Under the pieces are notes generated by a model, which searched no databases, was not told the DNA's origin, and was given only the letters and a program-made list of their open reading frames with translations. This document shows, piece after piece, positions 1 to 9,297 of a DNA stretch of 64,000 bases. The position numbers and the translations under genes were made by a program. The stretch comes from Bacteroidota bacterium (GTDB lineage: Bacteria; Bacteroidota; Bacteroidia; Cytophagales; Cyclobacteriaceae): positions 1-64,000 of the forward strand of contig JAFDYU010000012.1 of assembly GCA_018267285.1 (NCBI GenBank). Direction: 5' to 3'. Positions within the stretch are counted from its first letter, which is position 1, and each line of letters starts with the position of its first letter.

Positions 1-628
1 AACCTTCGGCATCCATTTGGGCTACGATTTTCTGCACTCGCTCTTTGCGGTGGGCTTTACCTTGCGGCAATAATGCCAACTGAGAAACTTTGGCACTAAC
101 AAACAGCATGGCTGAGGCATTTTTACAAGCCGCCACGCAAGCACCACAGCCTATACAGGCGGCCGCGTCAAACGCCTCATCGGCAATTTTTTTAGGGATG
201 AGGATTTCGTTGGCATCGGGAACGCCACCGGTATTCACGCTTACGTAACCACCGGCTCGTTGAATGCGGTCGAACGCGCTCCGGTCCACAATCAAATCTT
301 TTAAAACCGGGAAGGCCTGCGCACGCCACGGCTCTACCGTAATGGTTTCGCCATCTTTAAAGGTGCGCATGTGCAACTGGCAGGTTGTAGTTTGCAAAGG
401 GCCGTGCGGGCGACCGTTGATGTACAAGCTGCACATACCGCAAATGCCTTCGCGGCAGTCGTGGTCGAAGTGAATGGGCTCTTCGCCTTTCTTTATTAAA
501 CTGGTGTTGAGTACATCCAGCATTTCGAGGAACGACATATCCGATGAAACATGATCGGCCTGATAGGTTTTAAATTCCCCTTTGGCATCTTTGTTTTTTT
601 GCCGCCAAACTTTTAGTGTAATCTTCAT
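1..628 (-). CDS. sdhB: Succinate dehydrogenase / fumarate reductase iron-sulfur subunit (3' part outside window)
   Basis: This is the iron-sulfur subunit that carries electrons from the SdhA flavin towards the membrane quinone site. The start codon is the ATG at 628 and the C-terminus runs off the left edge of the window. The N-terminal ferredoxin domain shows C58, C63 and C66 in a CREGICGMC motif, with C83 as the likely fourth [2Fe-2S] ligand. The C-terminal domain begins with [11 protein letters not shown] (C158, C161, C164, C168), which supplies ligands for the [4Fe-4S] and [3Fe-4S] clusters. It is the last gene of sdhC-sdhA-sdhB on the minus strand and is separated from sdhA by a 105-bp repeat-containing gap. 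Nothing in the visible part is broken. The family assignment is secure. Confidence 0.95.
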   Translation of the reverse strand, partial: MKITLKVWRQKNKDAKGEFKTYQADHVSSDMSFLEMLDVLNTSLIKKGEEPIHFDHDCREGICGMCSLYINGRPHGPLQTTTCQLHMRTFKDGETITVEPWRAQAFPVLKDLIVDRSAFDRIQRAGGYVSVNTGGVPDANEILIPKKIADEAFDAAACIGCGACVAACKNASAMLFVSAKVSQLALLPQGKAHRKERVQKIVAQMDAEG

Positions 629-629
629 G

Positions 630-732
630 ATTCGTTAATCGTTAAAAGTTATTCGTTAATCGTTACTAATTATTCGTTTTGGTTAATCGTGTCTGTTCAC
701 ATTTTTTAACTGATAACGAATAATTAGTAACG
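630..732. repeat. Direct and inverted repeats between sdhA and sdhB
   Basis: The gap holds a 15-bp direct repeat, ATTCGTTAATCGTTA, at 630-644 and 651-665. It also holds a perfect 18-bp inverted repeat, CGTTACTAATTATTCGTT at 661-678 and its reverse complement at 715-732, around a 36-base spacer. The second arm ends one base before the sdhA stop codon. A transcript from sdhA into sdhB could fold this as a long A/U-rich stem. Whether it affects sdhB expression or is only a repeat relic cannot be decided from the sequence. Confidence 0.8.
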
Positions 733-733
733 T

Positions 734-2659
734 CTACTTGTAGCTACGTTGTGTAAGTTTCACGTTCTCGAATTTCAGTTCTTCTTTGTGCAACTCCTCC
801 GGTTGATTGTCTCCTTTGTACTCCCACGCTGAAATAAAAGTGAAGGCATCGTCAATGCGCAAGGCTTCGCCTTCGGGTGTTTGCGATTCTTCGCGGAAAT
901 GGCAACCACAAGACTCGCTCCGTTCAAGGGCATCGTCTACAATCAATTCTCCCAATTCAAGGAAATCGGCTACGCGGCCGGCTTTCTCCAACTCCATGTT
1001 GAGTTCGCTGGCGCTGCCCATAACATCTACATTTTGCCAAAACTCGGTGCGCAAATCCTGAATTTTTTTCTTGGCAATTTTTAACCCGGCATCGTTGCGC
1101 GACATGCCGCAATACTCCCACATAATCAAACCCAGCTCCCGGTGAAACTCATCCACCGTTTTCTTGCCTTTTATGGAAAGTAGTTTGTTCACCCGTGCAT
1201 TCACGCCCTCCACGGCTTCTTTAAAAGCCGGATGATCCGTGCTTACTTTATCGTTCCAACCGATGTGCGCCAGGTAATCTCCGATGGTATATGGAATTAC
1301 AAAATAACCATCGGCTAAACCTTGCATAAGAGCGCTCGCCCCCAAACGGTTAGCACCGTGGTCGGAAAAATTAGCTTCGCCCAAAGCATACAGACCGGGT
1401 ACGGTTGTCATTAAATTGTAATCCACCCACAGGCCGCCCATGGTATAATGCACAGCGGGGAAAATCATCATCGGCATTTGATACGGATCATCGCCTGTGA
1501 TTTGTTTGTACATATCGAACAAGTTGCCATACTTGGCAGAAATCACATCTTTCCCATCGCGTTTGATGGCATCGGCAAAATCGAGGAACACCGCCAAACC
1601 GCTCGCCCCTACTCCTCGGCCCTCATCGCACATCATTTTGCCATTGCGCGAGGCCACATCTCTTGGAACCAAATTTCCGAACGAAGGATATTTCCTTTCC
1701 AAAAAATAATCGCGGTCTGCCTCGGGAATAGAAGCGGCTTCTTTTGCTTTTAGTCCTTTGTGTGCCGTTTTAGGAACCCATACGCGGCCATCGTTGCGGA
1801 GTGATTCCGACATCAGCGTTAGCTTGGATTGGTGATCGCCTGAAACCGGAATGCAGGTGGGGTGAATTTGTGTGAAACACGGATTGCCAAACAACGCACC
1901 TTTTTTATGAGCGCGCCAGGCAGCCGTTACATTGGAACCTTTGGCATTGGTGGAAAGGTAAAAAACATTTCCGTAGCCACCCGTACAAAGCAATACTGCG
2001 TGTGCGCTGTGCGACTCTATTTTTCCGGTCACCAGATCGCGGGTAACAATACCCCGTGCTTTTCCATCCACTACTACCACATCGAGCATCTCGGTGCGTG
2101 TGTACATTTTAATTTTGCCGTTGGCGATCTGGCGGTTAAGTGCACTGTAGGCACCCAGCAATAATTGTTGCCCCGTTTGGCCGCGGGCATAAAATGTTCT
2201 GGATACCTGCGCCCCTCCAAACGAACGGTTTGCCAGCAGCCCACCGTACTCACGTGCAAACGGAACACCTTGTGCTACGCATTGATCGATAATGTTGACG
2301 CTTACTTCCGCCAGCCTGTACACGTTACCTTCGCGTGCGCGATAATCCCCACCTTTAATGGTATCGTAAAAAAGACGGTACACGCTGTCGCCATCGTTTT
2401 GATAATTTTTTGCCGCGTTGATACCCCCCTGTGCAGCAATACTATGTGCCCTGCGGGGGCTGTCTTGAAAACAAAATGCCTTTACGTTGTAGCCCAACTC
2501 AGCGAGTGACGCTGCAGCCGAGGCACCCGCCAATCCGGTGCCCACCACAATAACTTCGTACTTGCGCTTGTTGGAGGGGTTAACCAGTTTTAAATTGAAT
2601 TTATGCTTCGTCCATTTTTCGGCCAGGGGCCCTTCAGGAATTTTGGATTCGAGCTTCAT
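734..2659 (-). CDS. sdhA: Succinate dehydrogenase / fumarate reductase flavoprotein subunit
   Basis: This catalytic subunit oxidises succinate to fumarate at a covalently bound FAD. The 641-residue protein is the usual length. An N-terminal dinucleotide-binding motif is visible (G40-x-G42-x-x-G45). H72 in the motif [11 protein letters not shown] is the expected attachment site for FAD. The conserved FAD-binding stretch with [14 protein letters not shown] lies in the C-terminal half and the C-terminal helical domain is complete. The gene follows sdhC by 30 bp, so the two are probably co-transcribed, while sdhB lies beyond a repeat-filled gap. The protein should sit on the cytoplasmic face of the inner membrane, bound to SdhB and the cytochrome b anchor. 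Direction (SDH or fumarate reductase) cannot be told from sequence alone. Confidence 0.97.
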   Translation of the reverse strand: MKLESKIPEGPLAEKWTKHKFNLKLVNPSNKRKYEVIVVGTGLAGASAAASLAELGYNVKAFCFQDSPRRAHSIAAQGGINAAKNYQNDGDSVYRLFYDTIKGGDYRAREGNVYRLAEVSVNIIDQCVAQGVPFAREYGGLLANRSFGGAQVSRTFYARGQTGQQLLLGAYSALNRQIANGKIKMYTRTEMLDVVVVDGKARGIVTRDLVTGKIESHSAHAVLLCTGGYGNVFYLSTNAKGSNVTAAWRAHKKGALFGNPCFTQIHPTCIPVSGDHQSKLTLMSESLRNDGRVWVPKTAHKGLKAKEAASIPEADRDYFLERKYPSFGNLVPRDVASRNGKMMCDEGRGVGASGLAVFLDFADAIKRDGKDVISAKYGNLFDMYKQITGDDPYQMPMMIFPAVHYTMGGLWVDYNLMTTVPGLYALGEANFSDHGANRLGASALMQGLADGYFVIPYTIGDYLAHIGWNDKVSTDHPAFKEAVEGVNARVNKLLSIKGKKTVDEFHRELGLIMWEYCGMSRNDAGLKIAKKKIQDLRTEFWQNVDVMGSASELNMELEKAGRVADFLELGELIVDDALERSESCGCHFREESQTPEGEALRIDDAFTFISAWEYKGDNQPEELHKEELKFENVKLTQRSYK

Positions 2660-2689
2660 AGTAATAATGTCTTATTATTAATTAATCAA

Positions 2690-3364
2690 TTATAGAATTA
2701 TCCATCCGAAATAAACGGCAATAGGCATCAACGCAAAAAGAAGAGGCACAAGGATGGAAAATGCAGTGCCTACCACCGAAATCAATCGGTTGTACTTTAA
2801 GTGGTTGAGTCCCAATGTTTGAAATGCGCTTGCAAATCCGTGCATCAAGTGCCAGGCCAGTGAAATACATCCTATTACATAGAGTAAAACAATCCATGGG
2901 TTCGAAAAAATTTTAAACATCATTTTATAGAGTGGCAATTCTTCGCCCTGCATAAACTGATTGGTGCGGTTAGGTATCCAAAAGTGTGAGGTATGCAAAA
3001 CCAAAAACAATAAAAGCAAAGTGCCGAGCAGCCCCATGCTGCGGCTGTACCAGGTGCTGTTGGCTCTGGCCTGCGATACACTGTATTTTACAGGGCGAGC
3101 TGCGTGGTTTGATTTCCAAAGCAACAGCCCTTGAATAATGTGGATAAGAAATCCGGCCACCAACACAATTTCTAACGTGCGAATGATGGGGTTGGTGCCC
3201 ATGAAATGCCCCCAGTGCGAAAACGTCTGGCCACCGTCATTATAGAAAATCATGGCATTGATGGTACAATGAATCACCAGAAAACTAATGAGGAACAAAC
3301 CGGTAAGAGCCATCATCAGCTTTCTTCCGAGCGAACTGGTGAAAAGATCAGTTATCCATTTCAT
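2690..3364 (-). CDS. sdhC: Succinate dehydrogenase cytochrome b subunit (single-chain anchor)
   Basis: A 224-residue, five-helix membrane protein that anchors SdhAB and binds heme b and quinone. It is the single-polypeptide anchor type found in Bacteroidota, so no separate sdhD is expected. Histidines suited to heme ligation occur in the helices around VIHCTINA, LIHIIQG, LHTSHFW and WHLMHGF. It is the first gene of the sdhCAB set, and a good promoter match lies 26-53 bp upstream. The start at 3364 gives a short amphipathic N-terminus (MKWITDLF) before the first helix. Confidence 0.93.
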   Translation of the reverse strand: MKWITDLFTSSLGRKLMMALTGLFLISFLVIHCTINAMIFYNDGGQTFSHWGHFMGTNPIIRTLEIVLVAGFLIHIIQGLLLWKSNHAARPVKYSVSQARANSTWYSRSMGLLGTLLLLFLVLHTSHFWIPNRTNQFMQGEELPLYKMMFKIFSNPWIVLLYVIGCISLAWHLMHGFASAFQTLGLNHLKYNRLISVVGTAFSILVPLLFALMPIAVYFGWIIL

Positions 3365-3389
3365 GTGTGTTTGGAGGATTGATACGAGC

Positions 3390-3417
3390 CAAAAATACTC
3401 GCCAAAGAATTACCAAA
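3390..3417 (-). promoter_or_regulatory. Candidate sdhCAB promoter
   Basis: On the minus strand there is TATTTTTG (3397-3390), a match to the Bacteroidota -7 element TAnnTTTG. A TTTG (3417-3414) lies 16 bases upstream and a TTG (3420-3418) 20 bases upstream; either could be the -33 element. The sdhC start codon is about 25 bases downstream of the -7 element. This is motif matching only. Confidence 0.5.
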
Positions 3418-3488
3418 CAATTTAGAAACCGTTTTTTAATCCATTCTAAATAAGAACAAATGAAATTAACGATGAGGTTATAGCAAGA

Positions 3489-3596
3489 TTAGAGCAACTC
3501 AAACAAAATGACGATCAGTGTAATTGTAGCTACCATGATTAAAAGAAACCATTGTCTTTTGAAGAAGGACGAGACAATTTGAACGAGCGTTTTCAT
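3489..3596 (-). CDS. Predicted 35-residue single-span membrane peptide
   Basis: A short reading frame in the gap between sdhC and dnaE. It runs from the ATG at 3596 to a TAA at 3489-3491. The peptide has a basic N-terminal segment (MKTLVQIVSSFFKRQW) followed by about 17 hydrophobic residues, so it would be one inner-membrane helix. Its size and position between two longer genes resemble other small one-helix proteins in this window. No family is recognised. Support comes only from the clean frame and the strong hydrophobic profile, so it may be chance. Confidence 0.4.
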   Translation of the reverse strand: MKTLVQIVSSFFKRQWFLLIMVATITLIVILFELL

Positions 3597-3783
3597 AACA
3601 TTAAAAAATAAAGGGTTTTGTCTTATTCGTATGAGCGAAAAAAATACCTCTTTTTTTTATGCTGATTATCAACTATTTACTTGTTACTAATGTAAAATAA
3701 TTCTTGTATAGGTAGTTATTTTCCAAAAATGGGAAAGAACCTCGTTGTTTGCTCATTATTTTTACAGCTGCAACCACGGTAAC

Positions 3784-6700
3784 ATGTATTTTATTTTCGA
3801 CACGGAAACCACCGGTATTCCGCACAACAAAACTGCCCCTATCACCGATCTTGATAATTGGCCGCGGCTGGTACAGCTGGCCTGGCAACTTCACGATAGA
3901 AACGGGAAGTTGCTCTCACAACATAATTATATTATTAAACCGGACGGTTTTGATATTCCATTTAAAGCCGAGCAAGTTCACGGCATCTCTACCCAACGCG
4001 CTCTGGCAGAAGGCCACGACTTGAAAAAAATATTGCAGCTCCTTGAACAAGATTTATCGAACACAAAAGTTTTGGTTGGCCATAATATTGAGTTCGACAT
4101 AAATATCATTGGCGCAGAATTGATCCGTTCAAACTTACCCACAGAAAAATTTTTATCGCTTCAAAAAATCGATACCGGCATTGTGTCTGTTGAATTCTGT
4201 CACCTGCAAGGAGGTGTTGGGGGAAAATTAAAAATGCCGAAGCTTACCGAGCTTCACGAAAAACTTTTCGGCAAAAATTTTGACGATGCGCACGATGCAA
4301 GTTTTGATGTGGCCGCCACAGCCCGATCTTTTTTTGGATTGATTTCAAGAAAAATAGTAAACCCATTTGATTCTACCCCGGTAGAAGAAATTGAATACGA
4401 GGAACCCAACCTTGAAGAAGGTAACTCTTCCAAGCGCGAAAAGAAAAAAGATATTGAGTACGGCACAGGTAACGAAAACCTGTCTGAACTTCCGTTTTGC
4501 CATCTGCACGTGCACACACAATATTCTGTTTTGCAGGCAACCCCCGATGTAGTAAAACTGATACACAAAGCAAAAGAACAGCAAATGCATGCGGTCGCCA
4601 TCACCGATTTTGGCAACATGTACGGTGCATTTGAGTTTGTTAGCGAAGCGCTGAAACACAACATCAAACCTATTGTGGGTTGTGAAGTGTACGTATCGAC
4701 CGAACGAAAGACACTTAAATTTACCAAAGACAATCCCGATAAAAGATTCAATCAGGTTTTGTTGGCAAAAAATAAAAGCGGTTACCTCAATCTGGCCAAG
4801 CTAAGTTCGCTCGGTTTCACCGAAGGTTTGTACGGACTTTACCCGCGGGTTGATCGTGAATTGGTCGAACAATTTAAAGAAGGAGTAATAGCCACCACCG
4901 GGGGATTGGCCAGTGAAGTCCCTCATCTGATTTTGCATGTGGGCGAACGGCAAGCCGAAGAAGCATTTGTGCGCTGGCATAAAATCTTTGGAGAAGATTT
5001 TTACATCGAATTAAACCGGCATAACACCCGCGAAGAAGAACGTGTGAACGAAACGTTATTAAAATTTGCAAAAAAATATTCGGTAAAATATTTCGCAGCC
5101 AACGAATGCTATTATCTGGAAAAAGAAGAAGCCAACGCACACGATGTGTTGCTGTGCATTAAAGAAGGCGAGTTTCAATCGACACCGATCGGCCAAGGCC
5201 GAGGTAAACGTTACGGCCTGCCCAACAGCGAGTTTTATTTTAAGTCGCAAGACGAAATGAAACAACTCTTCCGCGACATGCCCGAAGCCATTGATACAAT
5301 TTCAGAAATCATTGACAAAATTGAGACGTATGAGTTGAAGCGAAATGTACTTCTTCCAAAGTTTGATATACCCAATGGGTTTTCATCCGAAGATGAATAT
5401 TTGAAATACTTGACGTACGAAGGGGCTAAACGAAAATATCCCGAACTAACCAACGAGATAAAAGAACGCCTCGACTTTGAGTTAGAGACGATAAAAAAAA
5501 CAGGCTACCCGGGGTATTTTTTGATTGTTCAAGATTTTACCTCGAAAGCGCGCGAGATGGGCGTAAGCGTGGGGCCGGGCCGCGGGTCTGCTGCCGGTTC
5601 TGCGGTCGCCTTTTGTATCGGCATAACCAATGTCGATCCCATCGCATACGATTTGCTGTTCGAGCGTTTCTTAAATCCGGATCGGGTTTCGCTTCCCGAT
5701 ATTGATATTGACTTTGATGATGAAGGCCGAGACAAAGTATTGAAATATGTGATCGAAAAATACGGGCACAGTCAGGTAGCACAAATTATTACCTATGGCA
5801 CGATGGCCGCCAAGTCATCCATACGCGACTGCGCACGCGTGATGGAATTGCCCTTGGCCGAAGCCAACCTAATTGCCAAGATGGTGCCCGAGCGACCCGG
5901 CACAACTCTTGAAAAAGCGTTTGAAGAAGTGCGCGAACTGAACGACATGAAGAAAGCAGACGACCTGAAAGCACACGTGTTGAAGCAGGCCGTTGTGCTC
6001 GAAGGGTCGTTGCGAAATACCGGCACACACGCTTGTGGCGTAATCATCACACCCGATGAGCTAACCAAATTCGTTCCGGTTTCAAAGTCAAAAGATTCGG
6101 ACATGCTCATCACTCAATTCGACAACAGCGTGGTGGAAAGTGCGGGGCTTTTAAAAATGGACTTTCTCGGTTTGACCACACTCACCATTATTAAAACTGC
6201 GCTGGTCAACATAAAAAAACGACAAGGGATCGACATCGATATCGACAAAATTCCGCTCGATGATGCAAAGACGTACCAACTCTATCAACGTGGTGAAACG
6301 GCCGGCACATTTCAGTTCGAAAGCGATGGCATGATTAACTATCTCAAAGGCCTTAAACCCGACAAGTTTGAAGATCTCATAGCAATGAATGCGCTGTACC
6401 GACCGGGTCCGATGGACTACATCCCGGATTTCATTGCACGCAAAAATGGACGCGAGGCCATCAAGTACGATTTGCCCGAGATGGAAGAATATTTGAAAGG
6501 CACGTACGGTATCACAGTGTATCAGGAGCAGGTGATGTTGCTCTCTCAAAAACTAGCCGACTTCAGTAAGGGCGATGCCGATGTGCTGCGCAAAGCCATG
6601 GGCAAAAAGCAAATTGAAGTGCTCAATAAGATGAAAGACAAATTCATCGCGGGTTGCAAAAAAAATAATCACGATGAACGAATTGCCGAGAAAATATGGA

Positions 6701-7968
6701 AAGACTGGGAAGCCTTTGCGCAATATGCCTTCAACAAATCGCACTCTACTTGTTATTCGTTGGTTGCTTACCACACCGCTTACTTAAAAGCCCACTACCC
6801 TGCCGAATACATGGCGGCCGTTCTTACTCATTCGCAAAATAATTTAGACAGCGTTACTTATTTTATAGAAGAATGCCGCAAGCAAGGCATTGAAGTGCTT
6901 GGTCCGCACGTAAATGAATCGGGTATTTATTTTGAGGTAAACCAAAAAGGAGAAATTCGTTTTGGGCTTGGCGCGATCAAAGGCGCTGGCGAAGCTGCCG
7001 TGCAGGCGATCATAGAAGAGCGCGAGGCGCGCGGGGCTTTCAAAGATATTTTCGATTTCGCCACACGTATAAATTCAAGATCGGTCAATAAAAAAACATT
7101 CGAATGCCTGGCACTTTCCGGTGCATTTGATTGCTTCCCCCAATATCATCGCAGGCAATACATTGCCGGCAAAGATGGCGATGTATCGTTGACGGAGAAA
7201 GTGATTCGCTATTCGGCAAAACTTCAGCAAGAAACACAAAGTGCTCAGGCCAGTTTGTTCGGTGGAAGTTCAGGCACCCAGATGCCGCAACCAAAAATAG
7301 AACCTATCGAACCCTTCAGCGAAATTGAAAAGCTGCACTTCGAAAAAGAAGTGGTGGGCGTTTACATTTCCGGGCATCCGCTCGACAATTTCAAATTTGA
7401 GCTGGAGACATTCACCAACACACCTGTTGTAGAACTTAATGATCTCGATAGCAAAGAAGGAAAAGAATGCAAAGTGGGCGGCATAGTTGCTTCGGTTGAA
7501 CACCGGATGACCAAAACCGGAAAGCCTTTTGGCAAGCTTGCGCTTGAAGATTACAGCGGCAAATACGAATTTACTATGTGGAGCGAAGACTATTTAAAAT
7601 ACAAATCGTTTCTGATGCCCGGGCTTTTCTTATTTATTGAAGGAAATGTTTCGCGCAAAACCTGGGGCGATATGAGCATGGAATTTAAAATACGGGGAAT
7701 GGATTTGCTGAATGAATTGGGTACTAAACGCACCAAGGGTTTGCAGATCAGAGTAAACTCGGTAAACATCAGCTCCGAATTAATTTCGCAAATTGAAAAC
7801 CTATGCTCAGAATATAGCGGTGGCTGTCCGCTTTATTTAAAAATCCAAGACGATCAGGAAAAAATTAACCTCGAACTTTTGTCCAGAAAATTCAGAGTAA
7901 AACCGGTGAATGAAATGGTGACCAAATTTAGAAAACTGAAAGACGTTTCGATTGAGGTGGTTGGCTGA
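3784..7968 (+). CDS. dnaE: DNA polymerase III alpha subunit with N-terminal 3'-5' exonuclease domain
   Basis: This is the replicative polymerase, 1394 residues from the ATG at 3784; an upstream TTG at 3745 is less likely because the exonuclease fold starts right at the ATG. Domain order is a DEDDh exonuclease (D6, E8; GHNIEFD at 99-105; H170 and D175), then PHP (H240, H242, H244), then the polymerase core with PDIDIDFD (D639, D641), then a helix-hairpin-helix and OB region near 1225-1300. QASLF at about 1155 fits a beta-clamp binding motif. In E. coli the proofreading activity is a separate subunit (epsilon), and in PolC it is inserted inside PHP. Here it is fused in front of PHP with all its acidic and histidine ligands kept. 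A linker rich in E and K (about residues 205-235) separates the two. It is convergent with the next gene. Confidence 0.96.
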   Translation: MYFIFDTETTGIPHNKTAPITDLDNWPRLVQLAWQLHDRNGKLLSQHNYIIKPDGFDIPFKAEQVHGISTQRALAEGHDLKKILQLLEQDLSNTKVLVGHNIEFDINIIGAELIRSNLPTEKFLSLQKIDTGIVSVEFCHLQGGVGGKLKMPKLTELHEKLFGKNFDDAHDASFDVAATARSFFGLISRKIVNPFDSTPVEEIEYEEPNLEEGNSSKREKKKDIEYGTGNENLSELPFCHLHVHTQYSVLQATPDVVKLIHKAKEQQMHAVAITDFGNMYGAFEFVSEALKHNIKPIVGCEVYVSTERKTLKFTKDNPDKRFNQVLLAKNKSGYLNLAKLSSLGFTEGLYGLYPRVDRELVEQFKEGVIATTGGLASEVPHLILHVGERQAEEAFVRWHKIFGEDFYIELNRHNTREEERVNETLLKFAKKYSVKYFAANECYYLEKEEANAHDVLLCIKEGEFQSTPIGQGRGKRYGLPNSEFYFKSQDEMKQLFRDMPEAIDTISEIIDKIETYELKRNVLLPKFDIPNGFSSEDEYLKYLTYEGAKRKYPELTNEIKERLDFELETIKKTGYPGYFLIVQDFTSKAREMGVSVGPGRGSAAGSAVAFCIGITNVDPIAYDLLFERFLNPDRVSLPDIDIDFDDEGRDKVLKYVIEKYGHSQVAQIITYGTMAAKSSIRDCARVMELPLAEANLIAKMVPERPGTTLEKAFEEVRELNDMKKADDLKAHVLKQAVVLEGSLRNTGTHACGVIITPDELTKFVPVSKSKDSDMLITQFDNSVVESAGLLKMDFLGLTTLTIIKTALVNIKKRQGIDIDIDKIPLDDAKTYQLYQRGETAGTFQFESDGMINYLKGLKPDKFEDLIAMNALYRPGPMDYIPDFIARKNGREAIKYDLPEMEEYLKGTYGITVYQEQVMLLSQKLADFSKGDADVLRKAMGKKQIEVLNKMKDKFIAGCKKNNHDERIAEKIWKDWEAFAQYAFNKSHSTCYSLVAYHTAYLKAHYPAEYMAAVLTHSQNNLDSVTYFIEECRKQGIEVLGPHVNESGIYFEVNQKGEIRFGLGAIKGAGEAAVQAIIEEREARGAFKDIFDFATRINSRSVNKKTFECLALSGAFDCFPQYHRRQYIAGKDGDVSLTEKVIRYSAKLQQETQSAQASLFGGSSGTQMPQPKIEPIEPFSEIEKLHFEKEVVGVYISGHPLDNFKFELETFTNTPVVELNDLDSKEGKECKVGGIVASVEHRMTKTGKPFGKLALEDYSGKYEFTMWSEDYLKYKSFLMPGLFLFIEGNVSRKTWGDMSMEFKIRGMDLLNELGTKRTKGLQIRVNSVNISSELISQIENLCSEYSGGCPLYLKIQDDQEKINLELLSRKFRVKPVNEMVTKFRKLKDVSIEVVG

Positions 7969-7984
7969 TTAAACAGCTATTATT

Positions 7985-8431
7985 TTAATCCATTGCTTTT
8001 CCGTCCGTACGGTCTTTACAACCTTCCAGTGAAGCATTGCCTTTATGGGTACACACAAGTCCCGATCCTGTATTAAAAACGGAAAGGTTAATTGAAAGCA
8101 ATTTTCCTTTTCTTTCGATACGCCCCGACCACGTGCCCCCAAAGGAATCCTTATTGAACGATACGGTTATGTTGCTTCCCGACACCACACCGGTTAGCCC
8201 AAGCAAAGTTACTTCGTTGGCAACAGAAGTTTTCGTGACGTTTACTGTAGTATTAGAGATTGAACTATTGACACCGCATGCTACCGTATCTACCCAGCAC
8301 CAATTGCCAATAAATAAATCGCGGGCATCTAAGTTAAGCAGCTTCGAAGCGGCATCGGGTGCAGAAGAAGTAGGGGTGCATGAAGAGAGCACCCCCAGTA
8401 TAAAACCAACCCAAAACCATGCTTTTATCAT
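7985..8431 (-). CDS. Predicted lipoprotein of unknown function
   Basis: A 148-residue protein with an N-terminal hydrophobic segment ending in a lipobox (VLSSC), so it should be lipidated and held at the membrane. The mature part has two short cysteine-containing stretches (NWCWVDTVACG and LVCTHKGNASLEGC) and beta-rich sequence such as GGTWSGRIERKGKLLSINLSV, which suggests a small beta-sandwich or barrel like those of secreted META/lipocalin-type proteins. I do not recognise the family. It ends 16 bp from the end of dnaE, which is convergent. No operon partner is visible. Confidence 0.8.
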   Translation of the reverse strand: MIKAWFWVGFILGVLSSCTPTSSAPDAASKLLNLDARDLFIGNWCWVDTVACGVNSSISNTTVNVTKTSVANEVTLLGLTGVVSGSNITVSFNKDSFGGTWSGRIERKGKLLSINLSVFNTGSGLVCTHKGNASLEGCKDRTDGKAMD

Positions 8432-8666
8432 TGCCGTGCTGAGCTTTATCTTGAACCCGCACCGAACGTACCGCAGAAATATGCTTGACCAAAGTGAGAA
8501 TTAGCGTTGAACGGCTTTGGGGCTGAGATAGGTAGAGAACGAAAAGAATTTGGCGAGAAGGTTTAGGAAAAAGCATTCTGAATTGTTACAGCAAGGCCTG
8601 GAAAAGCGAGCGTTGCAAATATGTGCCAATGTTGCTTGAAATACCTTGTTTGATAACCCAAGGCAA

Positions 8667-8951
8667 TATTTTATTACAAAGTTACCCTGAACAAACCCGG
8701 TGAGCCCGTGAAGATTTTGATTAGCGGCAGTTCCCTTGATTTTGATTCACTGTTGTCGGATCGGGAAAAGGAGATCGTTCAGCACATGTCCGAAGGCAAT
8801 GACGCTTTTGAAATAGCCGAAAGGCTTTTTATCAGTGAAATACAGTGCGCACCCACCGAAAAAATATTTTGGCAAAAACAGGCGCAAAGAATTCGGTGCA
8901 CCTGGTACGGATGGCCGTGGCCAACGGTTGGATTTAATTTTTTGAGATTCT
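8667..8951 (+). pseudogene. Truncated second copy of a LuxR-type regulator 3' end
   Basis: This segment is a near-identical partial copy of 10136-10403, the 3' end of the PAS-LuxR gene downstream. It encodes the LuxR helix-turn-helix region (REKEIVQHMSEGNDAFEIAE) but has no PAS domain or start. A one-base deletion near 8842 (GAAATACAGTGCGC against GAAAACACCGTGCGC) throws the recognition helix out of frame. It carries 15 bases after GTGAAG that the other copy lacks, so it is not a simple copy of the present downstream gene. It stops at the start of the palindrome cluster. It is non-functional. Confidence 0.85.
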
Positions 8952-8952
8952 C

Positions 8953-9297
8953 TTACCATCGTTGGTGTTCTTCACCAACGATCTTGTGTTTGTGCTCATC
9001 TTCAATTTGTTGGTGAAGAACACCAACAAAGGCGAGTCGGTGAAGAACACCGACAAACGCGAGGAGGGTAGAGTATTTGTATCCGCCTTCCCCGTTTGTA
9101 ATGCACGCCAAGTCAACTTTTGCATTGTAGTCGTGTGTAAGTTTGTAAACAGTACCGGTACAGAATGACTCATCATCAGGGTGAGCCATAACCAACAAGA
9201 CTTTAATATTTGTTGTATCTAATGATTGTGCGCACAGTGCCTCATCCATAAAGCAACTGGTAAAAAAGGGGAAAAAAATAACATAGATTTTGCTCAT
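8953..9297 (-). pseudogene. Truncated PIG-L family deacetylase
   Basis: The first 79 codons or so (9297 to about 9061) encode a signal peptide (ending LCAQ) and the start of a PIG-L/LmbE-type deacetylase. The zinc-binding and catalytic motif AHPDDE is at residues 38-43, followed by ITNGEGGYKYSTL. After that the frame runs into the palindrome cluster, whose translation (AFVGVLHRLAFVGVLHQQ) has nothing to do with the family, and ends at 8953. Family members are normally about 250-300 residues and need later histidines for zinc, so this is a 5' remnant. The loss coincides with the junction to the LuxR fragment. Confidence 0.8.
8958..9061. repeat. Cluster of three palindromes with a GGTG-N5-CACC core
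   Basis: Three hairpins share one core. The first is 8958-8982, a 10-bp stem with loop TTCTT. The second is 9006-9030, a 10-bp stem with loop AAGAA. The third is 9036-9054, a 7-bp stem with loop AAGAA. The first is the same core read on the other strand. The second and third sit in a 27-bp imperfect tandem repeat (GGTGAAGAACACC followed by a similar tail ending GCGAG). The stems vary in compensating pairs (TTGGTG/CACCAA, TCGGTG/CACCGA), so pairing seems to be what is kept. No encoded protein explains them. Confidence 0.8.

Noticed and set aside
3745..3783. TTG start of dnaE at 3745
   Set aside because: The extra 13 residues precede a beta strand that starts every DEDDh exonuclease, and an ATG is present at 3784.
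7969..7984. A terminator between dnaE and the convergent lipoprotein gene
   Set aside because: Only four base pairs (GCTG/CAGC) can form and no T-run follows.
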